Shown: positions 9,401 to 17,872 of the stretch, piece by piece
Numbering within the stretch: the first letter of the stretch is position 1
Layout of the letters: each line of letters begins with the position of its first letter
Assembly: GCA_016187945.1 (NCBI GenBank)
Contig: JACPIT010000005.1
Span: forward strand, 310,001 to 374,000
DNA from: Opitutia bacterium
Lineage (GTDB): Bacteria > Verrucomicrobiota > Verrucomicrobiia > Opitutales > Opitutaceae
DNA: 64,000 nt
Reading direction: 5' to 3'
Translations under genes and position numbers: made by a program
Notes under the pieces: model-generated
What the model was told of the DNA's origin: nothing
Databases searched by the model: none
The model's input: the letters and a program-made list of their open reading frames with translations, nothing else

Positions 9401-10428
9401 GCCTGCTCGGCGGCCAGACCGCGTTCAAACGCCTCTACAACGACCGCGAGAATCCCGCCGCCGCCCACGCCCGCCTCGCCACGCGCGTCCGTCATTTCCT
9501 GCTCCGCCGCACAAAGAACCAGGTCGCCCGCGACCTGCCCCCGCGCACCGAGGAAGACATGGTCGTCGAACTCGACGGCCCGCAGCGCGCGCTCTACGAC
9601 GCGGAATTGAAACGCGCCCGCCAACTCCTGCTCGGCGTGAAAGACGCGCGCGAGTTCGACGCGCAGCGTTTCAACATTCTCCAATCGCTCCTCCGCCTCC
9701 GCCAGATCTGCTGCGACCCGCGCCTCCTCGGCGCCGACCTCACCGCCGCCGCCGACCGCGACGCGCCCGCGCCAGCCAAACTCCGTAATACGGAGTTTCG
9801 CTCCGACGCCGACGCCACCACTTCGGGCAAAACCGCGCGCGCCCGCACCGCCGACGCTCCGCCAGCCAAAGTCCGTGATACGGACTCTGCCGACGAAACC
9901 GCTCCGGCGCGCAAGCCCGCCGCCAGCGCCAAACTCGAAGCGCTGCTCGACACGCTCGAGCCGTTGCTGGAGGAGGGCCACCGGGTGCTCGTGTTCTCGC
10001 AGTTCGTCTCGATGCTCGGGCTGATTCGCGACGAACTCGGCGCACGCAGCATCCGTCACCTGATGCTGACCGGCCAGACCGAGAACCGCCAGGAGCTGGT
10101 CGAGCAGTTCCAAGCCGCCGACGGTCCGCCCGTGTTTCTGCTCTCGCTCAAAGCCGCCGGCTCGGGCCTCAACCTCACCGCCGCCAGCTACGTCGTGCTC
10201 TACGACCCGTGGTGGAACCCGGCCGTCGAGGCGCAAGCCATCGACCGCACGCACCGCATCGGCCAGACCGAACACGTCATCGCCTACCGCCTGCTCGCCC
10301 GCGACACAGTCGAAGAGAAAATACGCGCGCTCCAAAAAGAAAAAGCCGCCCTCGCCGCCGCCGTCGTGCAAGAGGAGTCCCTCGCCCGCGTGTTGGATTT
10401 GGAAAGTTTGAAACGAATCCTGAGCTGA
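6466..10428 (+). CDS. SWIM zinc-finger SNF2/RapA-type helicase
   Basis: 1320 residues from the ATG at 6466. A further 46 upstream codons are open but overlap the divergent gene and lack sense as protein. Order: SWIM zinc finger (CTCPVGDDCKH; C77, C79, C85, H87), a long bacterial SNF2-associated middle region, then the SNF2 ATPase with Walker A DDMGLGKT (786-792), box II DEGQ (930-933), and helicase C with VLVFSQFVSMLGLI and motif VI QAIDRTHRIGQTEHVIAYRL. ATP-dependent DNA translocase, probably remodelling DNA-protein or transcription complexes. Four short palindromes are inserted in frame and encode KLRNTEF-like peptides (see separate entry). Monocistronic, divergent from the gene at 5045-6316. 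Confidence 0.93.
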   Translation: MPASADNNPASDSALSALASFIDRFDQGTRLRGRHYFEQRRVTVVDAVANQVIGLVRGSSDYKAKLSWIGGRWISECTCPVGDDCKHVYATGRAWLRKCDRTGRAAATRTAPTPAPVRATPATAAHPLWQPQEQPLVDEFAAATGQLPTREQLAWLRNLARVFHSLPRTEHGYGWLDLHGLTALVPASHRAVAPRFGPTPFHQFWKKPPASPLKLWSFIALLFEEHRLPLPEFAAPFTDLAHARASRAAIQREFQLRIWRERFAELDAHAAAPAETAPAGALRLRLDARAKSRKAVWEFCAAGPLGAFSACPADTLRRFLDDPAEAARTLDEPSNTLLAYVRTSYLQHNRTTLKLSDSEDCALLGQMLAHPRARDRVVTANGTAFAEADERLTWQIVDHPDDPHSTIVRLAFADGTPAPAPLVFVEGNPSLYLHEDTLYRGLPPPNPQLDTSSDDAFAAIVPRDALALPEAGRFAARARVPLPGDAAGRYRHEPLRARFRATTVSPYDGASPDEDLLVLELHAIAPDDAPRARWGPESWNTDAPKLKRPPDAAFVLHDFAPLTPATEHLSRFIELHWQYDGPGDGDFVAEMARTNFATRFAEWLAAMPPGILVELSPELAAFGAPPTRAHFALEIEESGIDWFGVRVSLRADDTTLTAEEIALLRAARGRFVRLAGRGWRRLELTADSSPTAALTQLGLDAETLAATPAGEAPRLHALQLADPALGDALPEKLAAQIRARAAAIRATPAPALPTGLRAELRPYQVEGFHFLAHLAANRFGGVLADDMGLGKTLQTLAWLLWLAEQKAASPPPAATPLNVRNTNVATATATAASRPSVGRKTKLRNTEFAATTSMTAAPALRALVVCPKSVVFNWESETARFAPMLTTGRLAPRSAEPVPAGVQLVIANYAQLRLNAAALAAESWDAVILDEGQNIKNPASATAAAARALPATHRIVLTGTPVENRLLDLWSLFAFAQPGLLGGQTAFKRLYNDRENPAAAHARLATRVRHFLLRRTKNQVARDLPPRTEEDMVVELDGPQRALYDAELKRARQLLLGVKDAREFDAQRFNILQSLLRLRQICCDPRLLGADLTAAADRDAPAPAKLRNTEFRSDADATTSGKTARARTADAPPAKVRDTDSADETAPARKPAASAKLEALLDTLEPLLEEGHRVLVFSQFVSMLGLIRDELGARSIRHLMLTGQTENRQELVEQFQAADGPPVFLLSLKAAGSGLNLTAASYVVLYDPWWNPAVEAQAIDRTHRIGQTEHVIAYRLLARDTVEEKIRALQKEKAALAAAVVQEESLARVLDLESLKRILS
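8920..9888. repeat. Four in-frame 15-21 bp palindromes inside the helicase gene
   Basis: Copies lie at 8920-8934 (gttcgta/tacgaac around one base), 8989-9009 (aaactccgta/tacggagttt around one base), 9778-9798 (the same 21 bp), and 9868-9888 (agtccgt/acggact). They encode NVRNTNV, KLRNTEF, KLRNTEF and KVRDTDS. All fall in low-complexity Ala/Pro/Thr-rich segments, one pair after the Walker A region and one pair in the linker between the two RecA lobes. Confidence 0.85.
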
Positions 10429-10537
10429 AACGGACCTCCGCAATCGCCCGCGAATTTCGCGAATCCGCACGAATGAAAATCGTCGGTCTCCGGGCCCACC
10501 GAGCGGTGCCGTCGATCAGCCTAAATTCCGCAGAAGA

Positions 10538-10680
10538 TTAACCACTGATGAGCACTCATGCACACTGATGCAGGAGAAGGCCGAGAAGCGCGGCGTGAGG
10601 TGGCTCACCTGCCAGGTGGGCGATCGCGGTGATCCAAGTCTGCTTCGATGAGTGCTCATCAGTGAAAATCAGTGGTTCAA
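10538..10680. repeat. Long imperfect inverted repeat between helicase and UPF0149-like gene
   Basis: Left arm contains aaccactga and tgatgagcactcat, right arm contains atgagtgctcatca and tcagtggtt. The central ~80 bp are unrelated to the arms. The 10429-10860 gap (432 bp) holds this element and no convincing gene. Confidence 0.7.
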
Positions 10681-10860
10681 CTGCGCCTTCTAGGATCAGG
10701 CGAAGGAGCGGGAATTTCCCTTTCTGACTTCGCGCCAATTCGCGCCATTCGCGGGAGGTCTTCTGTCGCGAGCCGTGGCGATCCAGCGCTCACGCTTCCA
10801 CGCGACACCTCCGCCGGGTTTTTGCCTTTTCCCTCCGCCGAGTCTTGCCACCGTGACGGG

Positions 10861-11991
10861 ATGACCCGGCACGACGCGTTCATCCAAAAGGACTGGGAAA
10901 AGGGCGGCCTCGCCAGCCTCGCCGTTTGGCGCACGCGCAGCGACGGCAGCGTCGATTACGCGATCTTCATCGTGGACGCCTACTGCCTCGGCGTGAAGGA
11001 CTGCGTCACCGAGACCGGCGTCTCCGCGACGGATGTCGCCGCCGATATCGACGTGCAGTTGCCCCCGGCGATCCGCGAGCGCATCCACCCCGCCTGCGCG
11101 AAGAAACTCATCGAGGGCGCCCTCGCCTACGCGCAGGCCCTCGGCTTCGCCCCGCATCGCGACTTCCGCAAGGCCCGCAAAATCCTCAACGGCATCGACG
11201 CCGCCGCCTGCCCGCGCGAATTCACCTACGGCCTCGACGGCAAACCGTGCTACGTCCGCGGGCCCGAGGACGACGACGACCGCGTCGACCGCATCCTCGC
11301 CATCCTCGAGGCCCGCTGCGGCGAAGACGGCTACGATTACGTGGACCCCGAGGAGGACGAAGACGAACTCGACGACTTCAAAACGCGCGAAGCCCTGATG
11401 GAACTCCTCGACGCCGAACCGGAAAACGTGCCGCGCCTCTACGAAGTCAGCGGCCTCATCGCCGCCATGTCGCTCTGCCCCACCGTGCTCTCGCCACTGA
11501 AACTCCTCGACGTCCTGTGGGGACCGCAAGGCAAGCAGTGGAAGAGCCACGAGGAAATGCAGGAGTTCATGAATCTGCTGATGAGCTACTGGAATCAGGT
11601 GAACGACCTCATCCTCTCCACGATCGATCCCGACGCGCATCCGGACAACAACATCATCGACATCTTCTCGGAGGACTTCGACGAGTTCGCCGCCGAGGAA
11701 GGCGAAGAGACGGCCAGCCGGGCCATGACCGCCGCGAGCATCGTCTGGGCCCGCGGATTCCTGCGGGCCACGGAACTATGGCCCGAAGCCTGGGGTAACT
11801 TCCTCGCGCGCCCGGATCTCGCGCGGCATTGGGAAGTCATCGGCTGGTGGGCTCACTTCGAGCGAAAAGAAGTTCGCGAAAAAGCGATCGCCGCCGCCGA
11901 GTCCGAGCCTCCTCACACGCTGGCCGCCGCCGCAAACGCCCTCGCCCGCGCCCTGCGCCGCCCGCTGCCGCGCGCCGGCGAATCGGATTGA
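10861..11991 (+). CDS. UPF0149/YecA-like protein
   Basis: 376 residues from ATG 10861 (MTRHDAFIQKDWEKGGLASL), preceded by weak purine-rich sequence. The upstream open frame to 10672 runs into a repeat. Residues ~1-90 resemble the N-terminal part of YecA-type proteins (LAVWRTRSDGSVDYAIFIVD). Residues ~185-320 carry the UPF0149-like helical pattern (LYEVSGLIAAMSLCPTVLSP, EEMQEFMNLLMSYWNQVNDL). A very acidic stretch (about residues 139-175) lies between. No SEC-C zinc motif is visible at the C-terminus. Molecular function of the family is not established. Cytoplasmic. Followed 135 bp later by the DUF4202 gene. Confidence 0.65.
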   Translation: MTRHDAFIQKDWEKGGLASLAVWRTRSDGSVDYAIFIVDAYCLGVKDCVTETGVSATDVAADIDVQLPPAIRERIHPACAKKLIEGALAYAQALGFAPHRDFRKARKILNGIDAAACPREFTYGLDGKPCYVRGPEDDDDRVDRILAILEARCGEDGYDYVDPEEDEDELDDFKTREALMELLDAEPENVPRLYEVSGLIAAMSLCPTVLSPLKLLDVLWGPQGKQWKSHEEMQEFMNLLMSYWNQVNDLILSTIDPDAHPDNNIIDIFSEDFDEFAAEEGEETASRAMTAASIVWARGFLRATELWPEAWGNFLARPDLARHWEVIGWWAHFERKEVREKAIAAAESEPPHTLAAAANALARALRRPLPRAGESD

Positions 11992-12126
11992 GCTGCGCCC
12001 CCGCTGCCGGCGGTCGAGCTCATAGAGGGCGGCGCGCGGTCCCCAGTCGCCGGCGCAGCGCGGCACCGCGATTCGTGACGCATCGACCCCTTGCCTCCGC
12101 GCACCGGGCGCGTCTCGCTCTAGGAC

Positions 12127-12714
12127 ATGTCCGACGCCTACGCCGCCGCTCGCTCACTCATCGATGCCGCCCACGCCGCCGACCCGAAGAAGACCGCGGA
12201 CGGCCGCGCGGCGGAGCTTGTCTACGCCGCGCGCATGGAAGCGTGGGTCGCGCGCGTCGTGCCCGACGCTTCGCCGCTGCTGCGCCTCGCCGCGCGTTGC
12301 CAGCACCTCGAGCGCTGGAGCGTGCCGCGCACGACGTTCCCCGACGGCAAGGTCGGCTATCTGAAATGGCGCCAGTCGCTCTACGTGAAACAGGCGACAC
12401 GCGCGAAAGAGCTGCTCCTCCAAGCCGGCGTGCCCGCCGCCGAAGCCGACGAGGTTTCCACCTGGGTTTCGAAAACCGCTCTGAAAACCAATCCCGGCAC
12501 GCAAGCGCTCGAAGACGCCGCGTGCCTCGTGTTTCTCGAAAACGAGATCGGCGACTTCGCCGCGCAACACGCCGACTACACGCGAGAGAAGTTCATCGAG
12601 ATCATCCGCAAGACGTGGAAAAAAATGAGCCCGCGCTCCCACGAACTCGCGCTCGCCCTCCCGCTGCCCGACGCCATCGCCGCGCTCGTGCACGAAGCGG
12701 TGGCGGACGCGTGA
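12127..12714 (+). CDS. DUF4202-family protein
   Basis: 195 residues. Matches the DUF4202 pattern: N-terminal helix with IDAAHAADPKKTADG, central HLERWSVPRTTFPDGKVGYL and WRQSLYVKQATRAKELL, then ALEDAACLVFLENEIGDF and a C-terminal WKKMSPRSHELAL. His and Asp residues are spaced as in HD-like or haemerythrin-like helical folds, but no enzymatic role is known to me. Cytoplasmic, no signal peptide. Same strand as the UPF0149-like gene with its own spacer, and convergent with the Sel1 gene 16 bp downstream. Confidence 0.8.
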   Translation: MSDAYAAARSLIDAAHAADPKKTADGRAAELVYAARMEAWVARVVPDASPLLRLAARCQHLERWSVPRTTFPDGKVGYLKWRQSLYVKQATRAKELLLQAGVPAAEADEVSTWVSKTALKTNPGTQALEDAACLVFLENEIGDFAAQHADYTREKFIEIIRKTWKKMSPRSHELALALPLPDAIAALVHEAVADA

Positions 12715-12730
12715 GCACCGGAACGCGCGG

Positions 12731-14071
12731 TCATTCCTTCACGAAGTTCAGGTAACGGCGGGCTTTTTCGCTTCCGCTGGATTCGCCCTGCTCGAACGAC
12801 TCCCAGTAGAGCTTCGCGGCCAGCAGATAGTCTTCGCGCGTGCCGACCCCATTGGCGTAGCAGACCGCCAGGTTGTGCACGGCGAAGAGGTCACCCTTCT
12901 GCGCCGCGAGCCGTATGTAACGAAAGGCCGTCGCCTCGTCCCGCTTGAGCCCCGCCACCACGGAAGCCCCCCAGTAGTGCACGTAGCCGTAGTATCCCGC
13001 CGCGCGGACATTCCCGGCATCGGCCATCGTGTGAATCTCCTCCAACGCCGCCGGCTCGCGCGTGCAGCCGATGCCCTCCAGCCGCAGGCGCGCGAGCACG
13101 AATCTCGCATCCTGGCTTCCTCCGGCGACAGCCGCGCCGAGAAGCTTGCGCGCCAACGGCAGGTCGCGTTTCGCGTAGTAACCTTCGGCGTGAGCCAGGC
13201 CGAGTTCCGTCATCGCATCGGGAAACGTCGGATTCATCGACTCCAGGGCCACGAGGTATTCCTTGCCTCGCTTCAGCATCATCCACCGCCCTCCGTTCGC
13301 CGTGCGGGCCAGTTCGGTGGCGTAGAGGAGTTTCGCATTTTCGTTCGTCGCCGCGAGCCGCTTGAGGGCGTCGCGCCCTTTCGCGGAATTGAAACGCCAC
13401 GCTTGTCGGTAAAACTCAAGGGCGAGCGGGGGACTGGCTCCCGGGGCCGCCGTGCCCTCTTCGTAGGCGGCCGCGATGTCCACCAACCCGCCGGGATTGC
13501 CCAACTCGGCCGCGCGCCGGACTAGATGGATGCCGCGCGGGATATTCACGGGCACGTTCCATCCCAGGATGTGATACCAGCCGAGGCGCGCCATGCAGCG
13601 CGGCACGCCCCGCTCCACCCCGCGGCGGATAAACGCAATCGCCTCCGACCGCGATTTGCCTTCCACCAAACCTTCCGCGATCGCGCGCCCATAGACGTCC
13701 AGCGCCGCCGCGCTGCCCTCGGCGATCGCCTCCTCCGCCAGTTGCCGGCCGCGCTTCGCATCCACCAGCAACGGCATGCCCCAATCTTTTCCGTAGAAAT
13801 ACATGCGCACCATGAACGCCTTCACCGCGGGCCGCGGATCGCGGGCGAACTCCTGCCGCAGAAACTTTTCCCCCGCCGCGTCGCTCTTCGTCTCGCAGAT
13901 CACGCGCATGCGCAGCTCGAACGCCATCTCCGCGCGCTGTGCCGGCGGCACATCCGGCCACGACACGTCCGGACTTTCGTCGGCGCGAGCGGCCGCTCCC
14001 ACGAGCAGGCAAATCACCGCGATCGCGCGGCATAGGCGGCAAATCGAACTCGTCAGGATAGAAACCCACAT
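12731..14071 (-). CDS. Exported Sel1-repeat protein A
   Basis: 446 residues. Start chosen at the ATG giving a signal peptide (MWVSILTSSICRLCRAIAVI...GAAARA). Several Sel1-type TPR units follow, for example RGQLAEEAIAEGSAAALDVYG-like sequence near 105, GWYHILGWNVPVNIPRGI near 175, ALEEIHTMADAGNVRAAGYY near 350 and GDLFAVHNLAVCYANGVGTR near 400. Sel1 repeats mediate protein-protein contacts, here in the periplasm. It is a paralogue of the gene at 34507-35850, with similar length, the same ordering and WPDxPPA near the mature N-terminus. Confidence 0.85.
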   Translation of the reverse strand: MWVSILTSSICRLCRAIAVICLLVGAAARADESPDVSWPDVPPAQRAEMAFELRMRVICETKSDAAGEKFLRQEFARDPRPAVKAFMVRMYFYGKDWGMPLLVDAKRGRQLAEEAIAEGSAAALDVYGRAIAEGLVEGKSRSEAIAFIRRGVERGVPRCMARLGWYHILGWNVPVNIPRGIHLVRRAAELGNPGGLVDIAAAYEEGTAAPGASPPLALEFYRQAWRFNSAKGRDALKRLAATNENAKLLYATELARTANGGRWMMLKRGKEYLVALESMNPTFPDAMTELGLAHAEGYYAKRDLPLARKLLGAAVAGGSQDARFVLARLRLEGIGCTREPAALEEIHTMADAGNVRAAGYYGYVHYWGASVVAGLKRDEATAFRYIRLAAQKGDLFAVHNLAVCYANGVGTREDYLLAAKLYWESFEQGESSGSEKARRYLNFVKE

Positions 14072-14239
14072 AAGTCACGTCATCCCAATCGCGCGTTTTT
14101 TCCCAACGCAACCGCGTTTGCGCCCGCCGCCGCGCGTCAACGGGGTGCCGGACCCACACGGCGAGATTCTCGCTCCGAAGCCACCGCCGCGCGAGAATTC
14201 CGGCAACCGCCCGCGAATCTGCCGGTCTCGGGAGGAACC

Positions 14240-17200
14240 ATGCGCGGCGCACGGAAGGCTTTGCTCTTGCTGTTCATACTGCTGGCCCTCGGCGTGGTTA
14301 CGCTGCCGTGGTGGCTGGGCGCAGTCCTGCGTCCATTGGCGCGGGCGCAAGGCGCGTCGTTCGAGCGCTACGAAACCGTCGGCTACACGCGATTCCGCCT
14401 TCACGGTATCACGTTCAGACGCACGGGCGTGGCGTTCTCCGCCGGCCAGGCCACGCTCGACACGCCCGCGCTCTGGTTGCTTCGCCGCGCCCGCGCGCAC
14501 GTGGAAATATCCGACTGGGCGCTGCGGCTCGCGCCCGCCGACGCGCCGGCCCCTCGCGCGCAACCGGCCGCGTCGCCCGCGAACGTCCACTCACTCGTGC
14601 AGCACACGTTGCAAACGTTGCGCCGCTGGCTCCCGCGCCTGTTCGCTGAAAACGGCACCATCGCCCGCGGCGGTCAGACCTGGCGCATCGCCCGCGCGAC
14701 GTGGGCCGACGGCGTGCTCCGCGCCGACGGCGCGCTGCCCACGCGCGCGGACGTGCGTGCGACGTTCACCGAAAAAGACGGCTCGTTCCTCGCCACCGCC
14801 GACCTGCCGTCGCTCGCCGCGCGCGCCGAACTCGCGTGGACGCCGAACGCGCTGCGCGGCGCCGGCACGTGGCGCGAGCAGCCGTTCACCGTCGACGCGC
14901 GCTTCGACGATGCATCGTGGCTGCCCACGCGCGCGGAGCTCCGCGCGGAAAACTGGGATCTGCCCGCCGCGGACATGAAACTCGGCCCCGCCTACGAGCG
15001 CGTGCGCGGTCGCCTTCTCGCGCGTTGGGCCGACGGCGCGTTCACGATCGATCTCGCCGCCGTCGCGACGCCGGCCGGCGAAAAGAAAGCTCCGCCGTTT
15101 GAGCTGGCGGCGCACGCCACCGGCGACCGTCGCCAGATCGTGATCCGCACGCTGGAGGCGCGCGCGCCGTTCGCGACTGCGACGCTGAGCGCGCCGCTCA
15201 CGTTTTCTTTCGATCGCGCCGTCGCCGCCGGGGCGGCCGTGCTGACCGTCGATGCCGATCTCGGCCGGCAGCCCTGGATTGATGCCGTCGGCAAGTTCAC
15301 CGGAAATATCCGCGTCGTGCCGAGCGGCGCCGATTCCCGCGGCGAGTTCCGCTGGCAGCTCGACGCCTTCCGCTGGGGAAAATTCGCCGCGCACTCCGGC
15401 AGCATCCGCGGACGCTGGCAGTGGCCGCGCGTGCGATTCGACGAGATCGCCGTGACGCTCGATGCCGCGAGCCGCCTCGCCGCGCACGGCGTCCTCGACT
15501 GGCCGCGTCGCGAGCTGCACGACGCGCGCGTCGATGCGACGCTCGCTTCCGCGTGGGCTGCACCGCTCCTGCCGGACGGCGTCGCCTTCGAGAAGATCGT
15601 CGCGGCGATCGAGGCCGACGGCCCGTTGGAAAAGCTCGCTCACCGCGGCGAACTTACCGCGACGAAACTCCGCGCCAACCGTCTGCGCCCGATCGAACTC
15701 TCCGGACAATGGACCGGCGAGGCGCTCGCGCTGCGCGAGTTTTCCGCCTCCGCCCACACGGAAAACGCCACGCTGCGCCTCGCGGGCTCGCTCGACGCAA
15801 ACCGCGCGACGGTGCGCGAGTTCACCCTGCGGCGCGACGGCCGCGAGCTGCTCCACAGTGTGACGCCCGCAGAAATCCTTTGGCGGCCAGCCTGGAAAAT
15901 TTCCGGCGTTCGCCTCGAAGGCGCGGAGAGCGCGCTGGCCACGGACCTCGATTGGAGCGCGGCGCCGAGCTTCTTCGTCTCCGGGCAAAAGCTCCCTTCG
16001 GAGTGGTTCTCCGATTGGTGGGCGGGCGAAATTATCCCGAGTCGCTTCGAAACGCTGAATGTCCGCGGCAGCGTCCACGACGGCGTGCTCGTCGGCGAGA
16101 CCGCGGCCGAAGTCGCGGCGCAGATCGACGGCGAGGGGTGGCAGGGCCGCCTCGGCGCGAGTGCGGCGGCGGACGGCGTCCGCATTTTGCAGCTCGAACT
16201 CGCCGGCGCCCGCGGCCTGATGGCGCAGGCGCGCGGGCGCGTGCCGGTGCGCGTGCACTGGCCGCGCACACCGCGGGTCGAACTCGACGCGCAGGCGCCG
16301 CTGGAACTCGCAGCGTCGATCGCACCGGACTCGCCGCTGTGGGAAGTCATCCGCCGGCAAACCGGGTTCGCCGTCGATGGCGGCGCGATCGAGGCGAATC
16401 TGAGCGGCTCGCTCGCCGAGCCGCGCGGCGAAGTGCGGATCGAGGCGAGGCGCATCGCGCGCAGCGGCGACGATGCGGAAAAAATCCCCGCGGAAATCAC
16501 CGCACTCTCCGCCACGCTCCGCGGACAGCGCGACGGCCTGCGGCTCGCGTCGCTCGACGCGCAGATCGCCGGACATCCCGTGCACGCCACCGGGCGGCTG
16601 CCGATGGATGACGCGGCTTGGCGCACGTTGCAGCACGCGCCGCGCGATTTCGACTGGCGTCGGGTCGAGGCCCAACTCTCCGTGCCACGCGTCGAACTCG
16701 CGGCGCTCGCGCACACGTTTCCCGCCCTGCCGTTCACCGCCGGCACGCTCGGCGCGCAGGTGCAGTTCGCCCGCGGTGAATTCACCGGGCACGCGGAACT
16801 TCGCGACGGCGCCACGCGACCGTTGCCCGGCCTCGGGCGGCTGCTCGCCGTCGAGGCCGATCTCGCGCTCGCGGGGCGGCGCGTCGACGTGCGCACGTTT
16901 TCCGCGCAACTGGGCGGCGAGCCGGTGCAGTTGATCGGCACGGCGGCGCTCGGCGCGCGCGAGCGACCCGAGCTCGACCTCCGCTTGCAGGCGAAGAACG
17001 TCCCGCTCGTGCGTCGGCCGGGGCTGCTCGTGCGCACCGATCTCGACTTGCAGGCGAAGACGCCCGAGCGCGGGCCGACGCGCATCAGCGGCCGCGTGGG
17101 CTTGCGCGACGCGCTCGTGCTCGCCGATCTCGCCGCGATTTTGCCCGGCGGCCCGCGCGGCGTGGCGCACGCGCCGCCGTATTTTTCGGTCAACGTGGAA

Positions 17201-17872
17201 CCGTTTTCGCGCTGGCCGCTGGACGTGCGGATCGACGGCGCGCGGGCGGTGCGCGTGCGCACGGCGGTGTTCAACGGGATCGCGACGCCGCAATTCCAGC
17301 TCACCGGCACGCTCGGCGATCCGCGCGCCGTCGGACAGCTCGCGGTGGACGAGGGGCTGGTGTTGTTTCCCTTCGCGCGCTTCGCCGTGCAACAGGGCAC
17401 GGTGCGGCTCACTGCCGCGGACCCGACGCAGCCGCAGCTCGCCGTGAACGCGACCGCGAAGCGCATGGGCTATGAACTGCGACTCGAAGCGGGCGGCACG
17501 ACGGCGGCGCCGACGCTGACATTCTCCTCCAACCCGCCGCTCGAATCTGCGGACATCCTGCTGCTCGTCACGACCGGCCAGCCGCCGAAGGACGAGATGA
17601 GCGCGCTGACGAATCAGCAGCGCCTGACGCGCCTCGGCACGTTCCTCGGCAGCGGCATTTTCCAGAATTTCGGCGGCACGGAGGATCGTCTCGAAATCAC
17701 TTCGGGCGAACAGGTGTCGGAAGCCGGCCGCGAAACCTACCGCGCGGAATACAAGGTGACCGACAAGCTCTCGCTGACCGGCGAATACGACCGCTACGAC
17801 GACTACAACGCCGGCGTCAGCTATCGCATCTACACGAAGGAGGGCGCGAAGCGTGACGAGCGAAAGAAATAG
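14240..17872 (+). CDS. tamB: TamB-like translocation and assembly module protein (DUF490)
   Basis: 1210 residues. An N-terminal anchor helix (ALLLLFILLALGVVTLPWWL) is followed by a long, repetitive beta-rich AsmA/TamB-like body and a C-terminal DUF490 domain (about 850-1200) that includes GIATPQFQLTGTLGDPRAVG and PPLESADILLLVTTGQPP. TamB spans the periplasm and works with a BamA-family protein in outer-membrane protein insertion or phospholipid transport. The next gene, overlapping by 20 bp, encodes that BamA-family partner, so the two form an operon in the order tamB-tamA. The proximal repetitive region is poorly conserved, as usual for the family. Confidence 0.88.
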   Translation: MRGARKALLLLFILLALGVVTLPWWLGAVLRPLARAQGASFERYETVGYTRFRLHGITFRRTGVAFSAGQATLDTPALWLLRRARAHVEISDWALRLAPADAPAPRAQPAASPANVHSLVQHTLQTLRRWLPRLFAENGTIARGGQTWRIARATWADGVLRADGALPTRADVRATFTEKDGSFLATADLPSLAARAELAWTPNALRGAGTWREQPFTVDARFDDASWLPTRAELRAENWDLPAADMKLGPAYERVRGRLLARWADGAFTIDLAAVATPAGEKKAPPFELAAHATGDRRQIVIRTLEARAPFATATLSAPLTFSFDRAVAAGAAVLTVDADLGRQPWIDAVGKFTGNIRVVPSGADSRGEFRWQLDAFRWGKFAAHSGSIRGRWQWPRVRFDEIAVTLDAASRLAAHGVLDWPRRELHDARVDATLASAWAAPLLPDGVAFEKIVAAIEADGPLEKLAHRGELTATKLRANRLRPIELSGQWTGEALALREFSASAHTENATLRLAGSLDANRATVREFTLRRDGRELLHSVTPAEILWRPAWKISGVRLEGAESALATDLDWSAAPSFFVSGQKLPSEWFSDWWAGEIIPSRFETLNVRGSVHDGVLVGETAAEVAAQIDGEGWQGRLGASAAADGVRILQLELAGARGLMAQARGRVPVRVHWPRTPRVELDAQAPLELAASIAPDSPLWEVIRRQTGFAVDGGAIEANLSGSLAEPRGEVRIEARRIARSGDDAEKIPAEITALSATLRGQRDGLRLASLDAQIAGHPVHATGRLPMDDAAWRTLQHAPRDFDWRRVEAQLSVPRVELAALAHTFPALPFTAGTLGAQVQFARGEFTGHAELRDGATRPLPGLGRLLAVEADLALAGRRVDVRTFSAQLGGEPVQLIGTAALGARERPELDLRLQAKNVPLVRRPGLLVRTDLDLQAKTPERGPTRISGRVGLRDALVLADLAAILPGGPRGVAHAPPYFSVNVEPFSRWPLDVRIDGARAVRVRTAVFNGIATPQFQLTGTLGDPRAVGQLAVDEGLVLFPFARFAVQQGTVRLTAADPTQPQLAVNATAKRMGYELRLEAGGTTAAPTLTFSSNPPLESADILLLVTTGQPPKDEMSALTNQQRLTRLGTFLGSGIFQNFGGTEDRLEITSGEQVSEAGRETYRAEYKVTDKLSLTGEYDRYDDYNAGVSYRIYTKEGAKRDERKK

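Noticed and set aside
6289-10470. Long minus-strand frames (688 and 606 codons) opposite the helicase
   Set aside because: Same GC-shadow effect. The plus frame carries the SWIM and SNF2 motifs.
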